Source: Arthrobacter citreus (GTDB lineage: Bacteria; Actinomycetota; Actinomycetes; Actinomycetales; Micrococcaceae). From it: 64,000 nt of DNA. Below the pieces are notes generated by a model that worked only from the letters and a program-made list of their open reading frames with translations, was not told where the DNA came from and made no database searches. Location of the stretch: positions 1,736,001 through 1,800,000 of the forward strand of contig NZ_CP151657.1 in assembly GCF_038405225.1 (NCBI RefSeq), given 5' to 3'. The position numbers were made by a program, and so were the translations under genes. Below are positions 63,703 to 64,000 of this stretch, in pieces; within the stretch, counting starts at the first letter, position 1; every line of letters begins with the position of its first letter.

Positions 63703-64000
63703 GTGGCCCATTACGTCATCATGGGGTGCGGACGCGTGGGTGTGTCCCTGGCCCACACGCTGGACAATGCCGGGCATACGGTGGCCGTCATTGACCAGGA
63801 TGAGAGGGCCTTCCGGCGCCTGCGTTCCACCTTCGGCGGACGGAAGGTCACCGGCGTTGGCTTTGACCGGACCACCCTGACCGAAGCCGGAATCAAGGAG
63901 GCCTATGCCTTCGCCGCCGTTTCCTCAGGTGATAATTCCAACATCCTTGCCACGCGCGTAGCCAGGGAAACCTTCCATGTGCCCCACGTTGTGGCACGGA
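63703..64000 (+). CDS. trkA: TrkA-type potassium uptake/regulatory NAD-binding protein (3' truncated by window)
   Basis: First ~99 residues of a TrkA family RCK protein. The Rossmann motif IMGCGRVGVSLAHTL is at residues ~6-20; VAVIDQDERAFRRL is the acidic ribose-binding strand, and GVGFDRTTLTEAGI follows. It binds NAD(H) and gates K+ transport. The start is GTG at 63703 with GAGG/AGG ahead. It is divergent from the TRAM gene. The gap before it holds a CCGGTGC/GCACCGG hairpin (about 63611-63646). Confidence 0.87.
   Translation, partial: MAHYVIMGCGRVGVSLAHTLDNAGHTVAVIDQDERAFRRLRSTFGGRKVTGVGFDRTTLTEAGIKEAYAFAAVSSGDNSNILATRVARETFHVPHVVAR

Overview
The window is high-GC DNA from an actinobacterium, most likely a member of the Micrococcaceae (Arthrobacter and relatives). 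This is inferred from gene content and order: DUF3000 next to an RNase D with HRDC domain, a fadA/fadB pair, dxs, a long aconitase, a TRAM-domain RNA methyltransferase and a TrkA-type potassium protein. It also fits the many GTG/TTG starts and the many apparently leaderless genes. No tRNA, rRNA, CRISPR array, transposase or prophage gene was seen.

Layout. 1-1.1 kb: the tail of a V/A-type ATPase operon (subunits B and D). 1.1-2.5 kb: an SDR oxidoreductase and a DUF2809 membrane protein. 2.7-10.3 kb: a sugar-use locus on the + strand with a ROK regulator, a lipoprotein binding protein, two CUT1 permeases and a GH38 alpha-mannosidase, probably for import and cleavage of alpha-mannosides. 10.4-15.7 kb: a thiolase, an ECF sigma factor with a membrane partner, a P-loop protein, and an ArsR-like regulator coupled to an MFS exporter. 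15.8-23.3 kb: prfC, a PadR regulator with a membrane partner, small membrane proteins, acetyltransferases, and a DUF6421-SDR-aldolase cluster of unknown role. 23.5-24.9 kb: a hypothetical membrane protein and a possible gene remnant.

24.9-27.0 kb holds DUF3000 and RNase D, and 48.7-52.0 kb holds fadA and fadB. These are near neighbours in related genomes. Here about 21.7 kb of mostly accessory genes lies between them: a frameshifted DUF3592 gene, DUF2975 and GNAT genes, a second MFS exporter, a DinB-like protein, a lacZ operon with its own CUT1 importer and a Tat-type lipoprotein binding protein, a UvrA paralogue without the UvrB-binding insert, a protein with an XPA-like motif, a cysteine-motif/pentapeptide-repeat protein, an orphan Imm5-like protein, a 31-bp-phased repeat array, and two CNNM/CBS transporters. 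52-56.8 kb is a second accessory block (DUF4287, winged-helix regulator, AlkD-like protein, methyltransferase, aldo/keto reductase, NmrA-like protein). 56.8-64 kb returns to core genes: dxs, acn, the TRAM methyltransferase and the start of trkA.

The most notable non-coding signals are these. (1) A pair of ~78-bp structured repeats lies just downstream of fadB and of the aldo/keto reductase gene, in the same sense as each gene, with a compensatory base-pair change. (2) An array of five ~23-bp units at exact 31-bp steps is arranged as two forward and three inverted units. (3) Ten genes have a TANNNT box exactly 6 or 7 nt before the start codon. (4) Several palindromic operators overlap recognisable promoters, the clearest in front of fadA.
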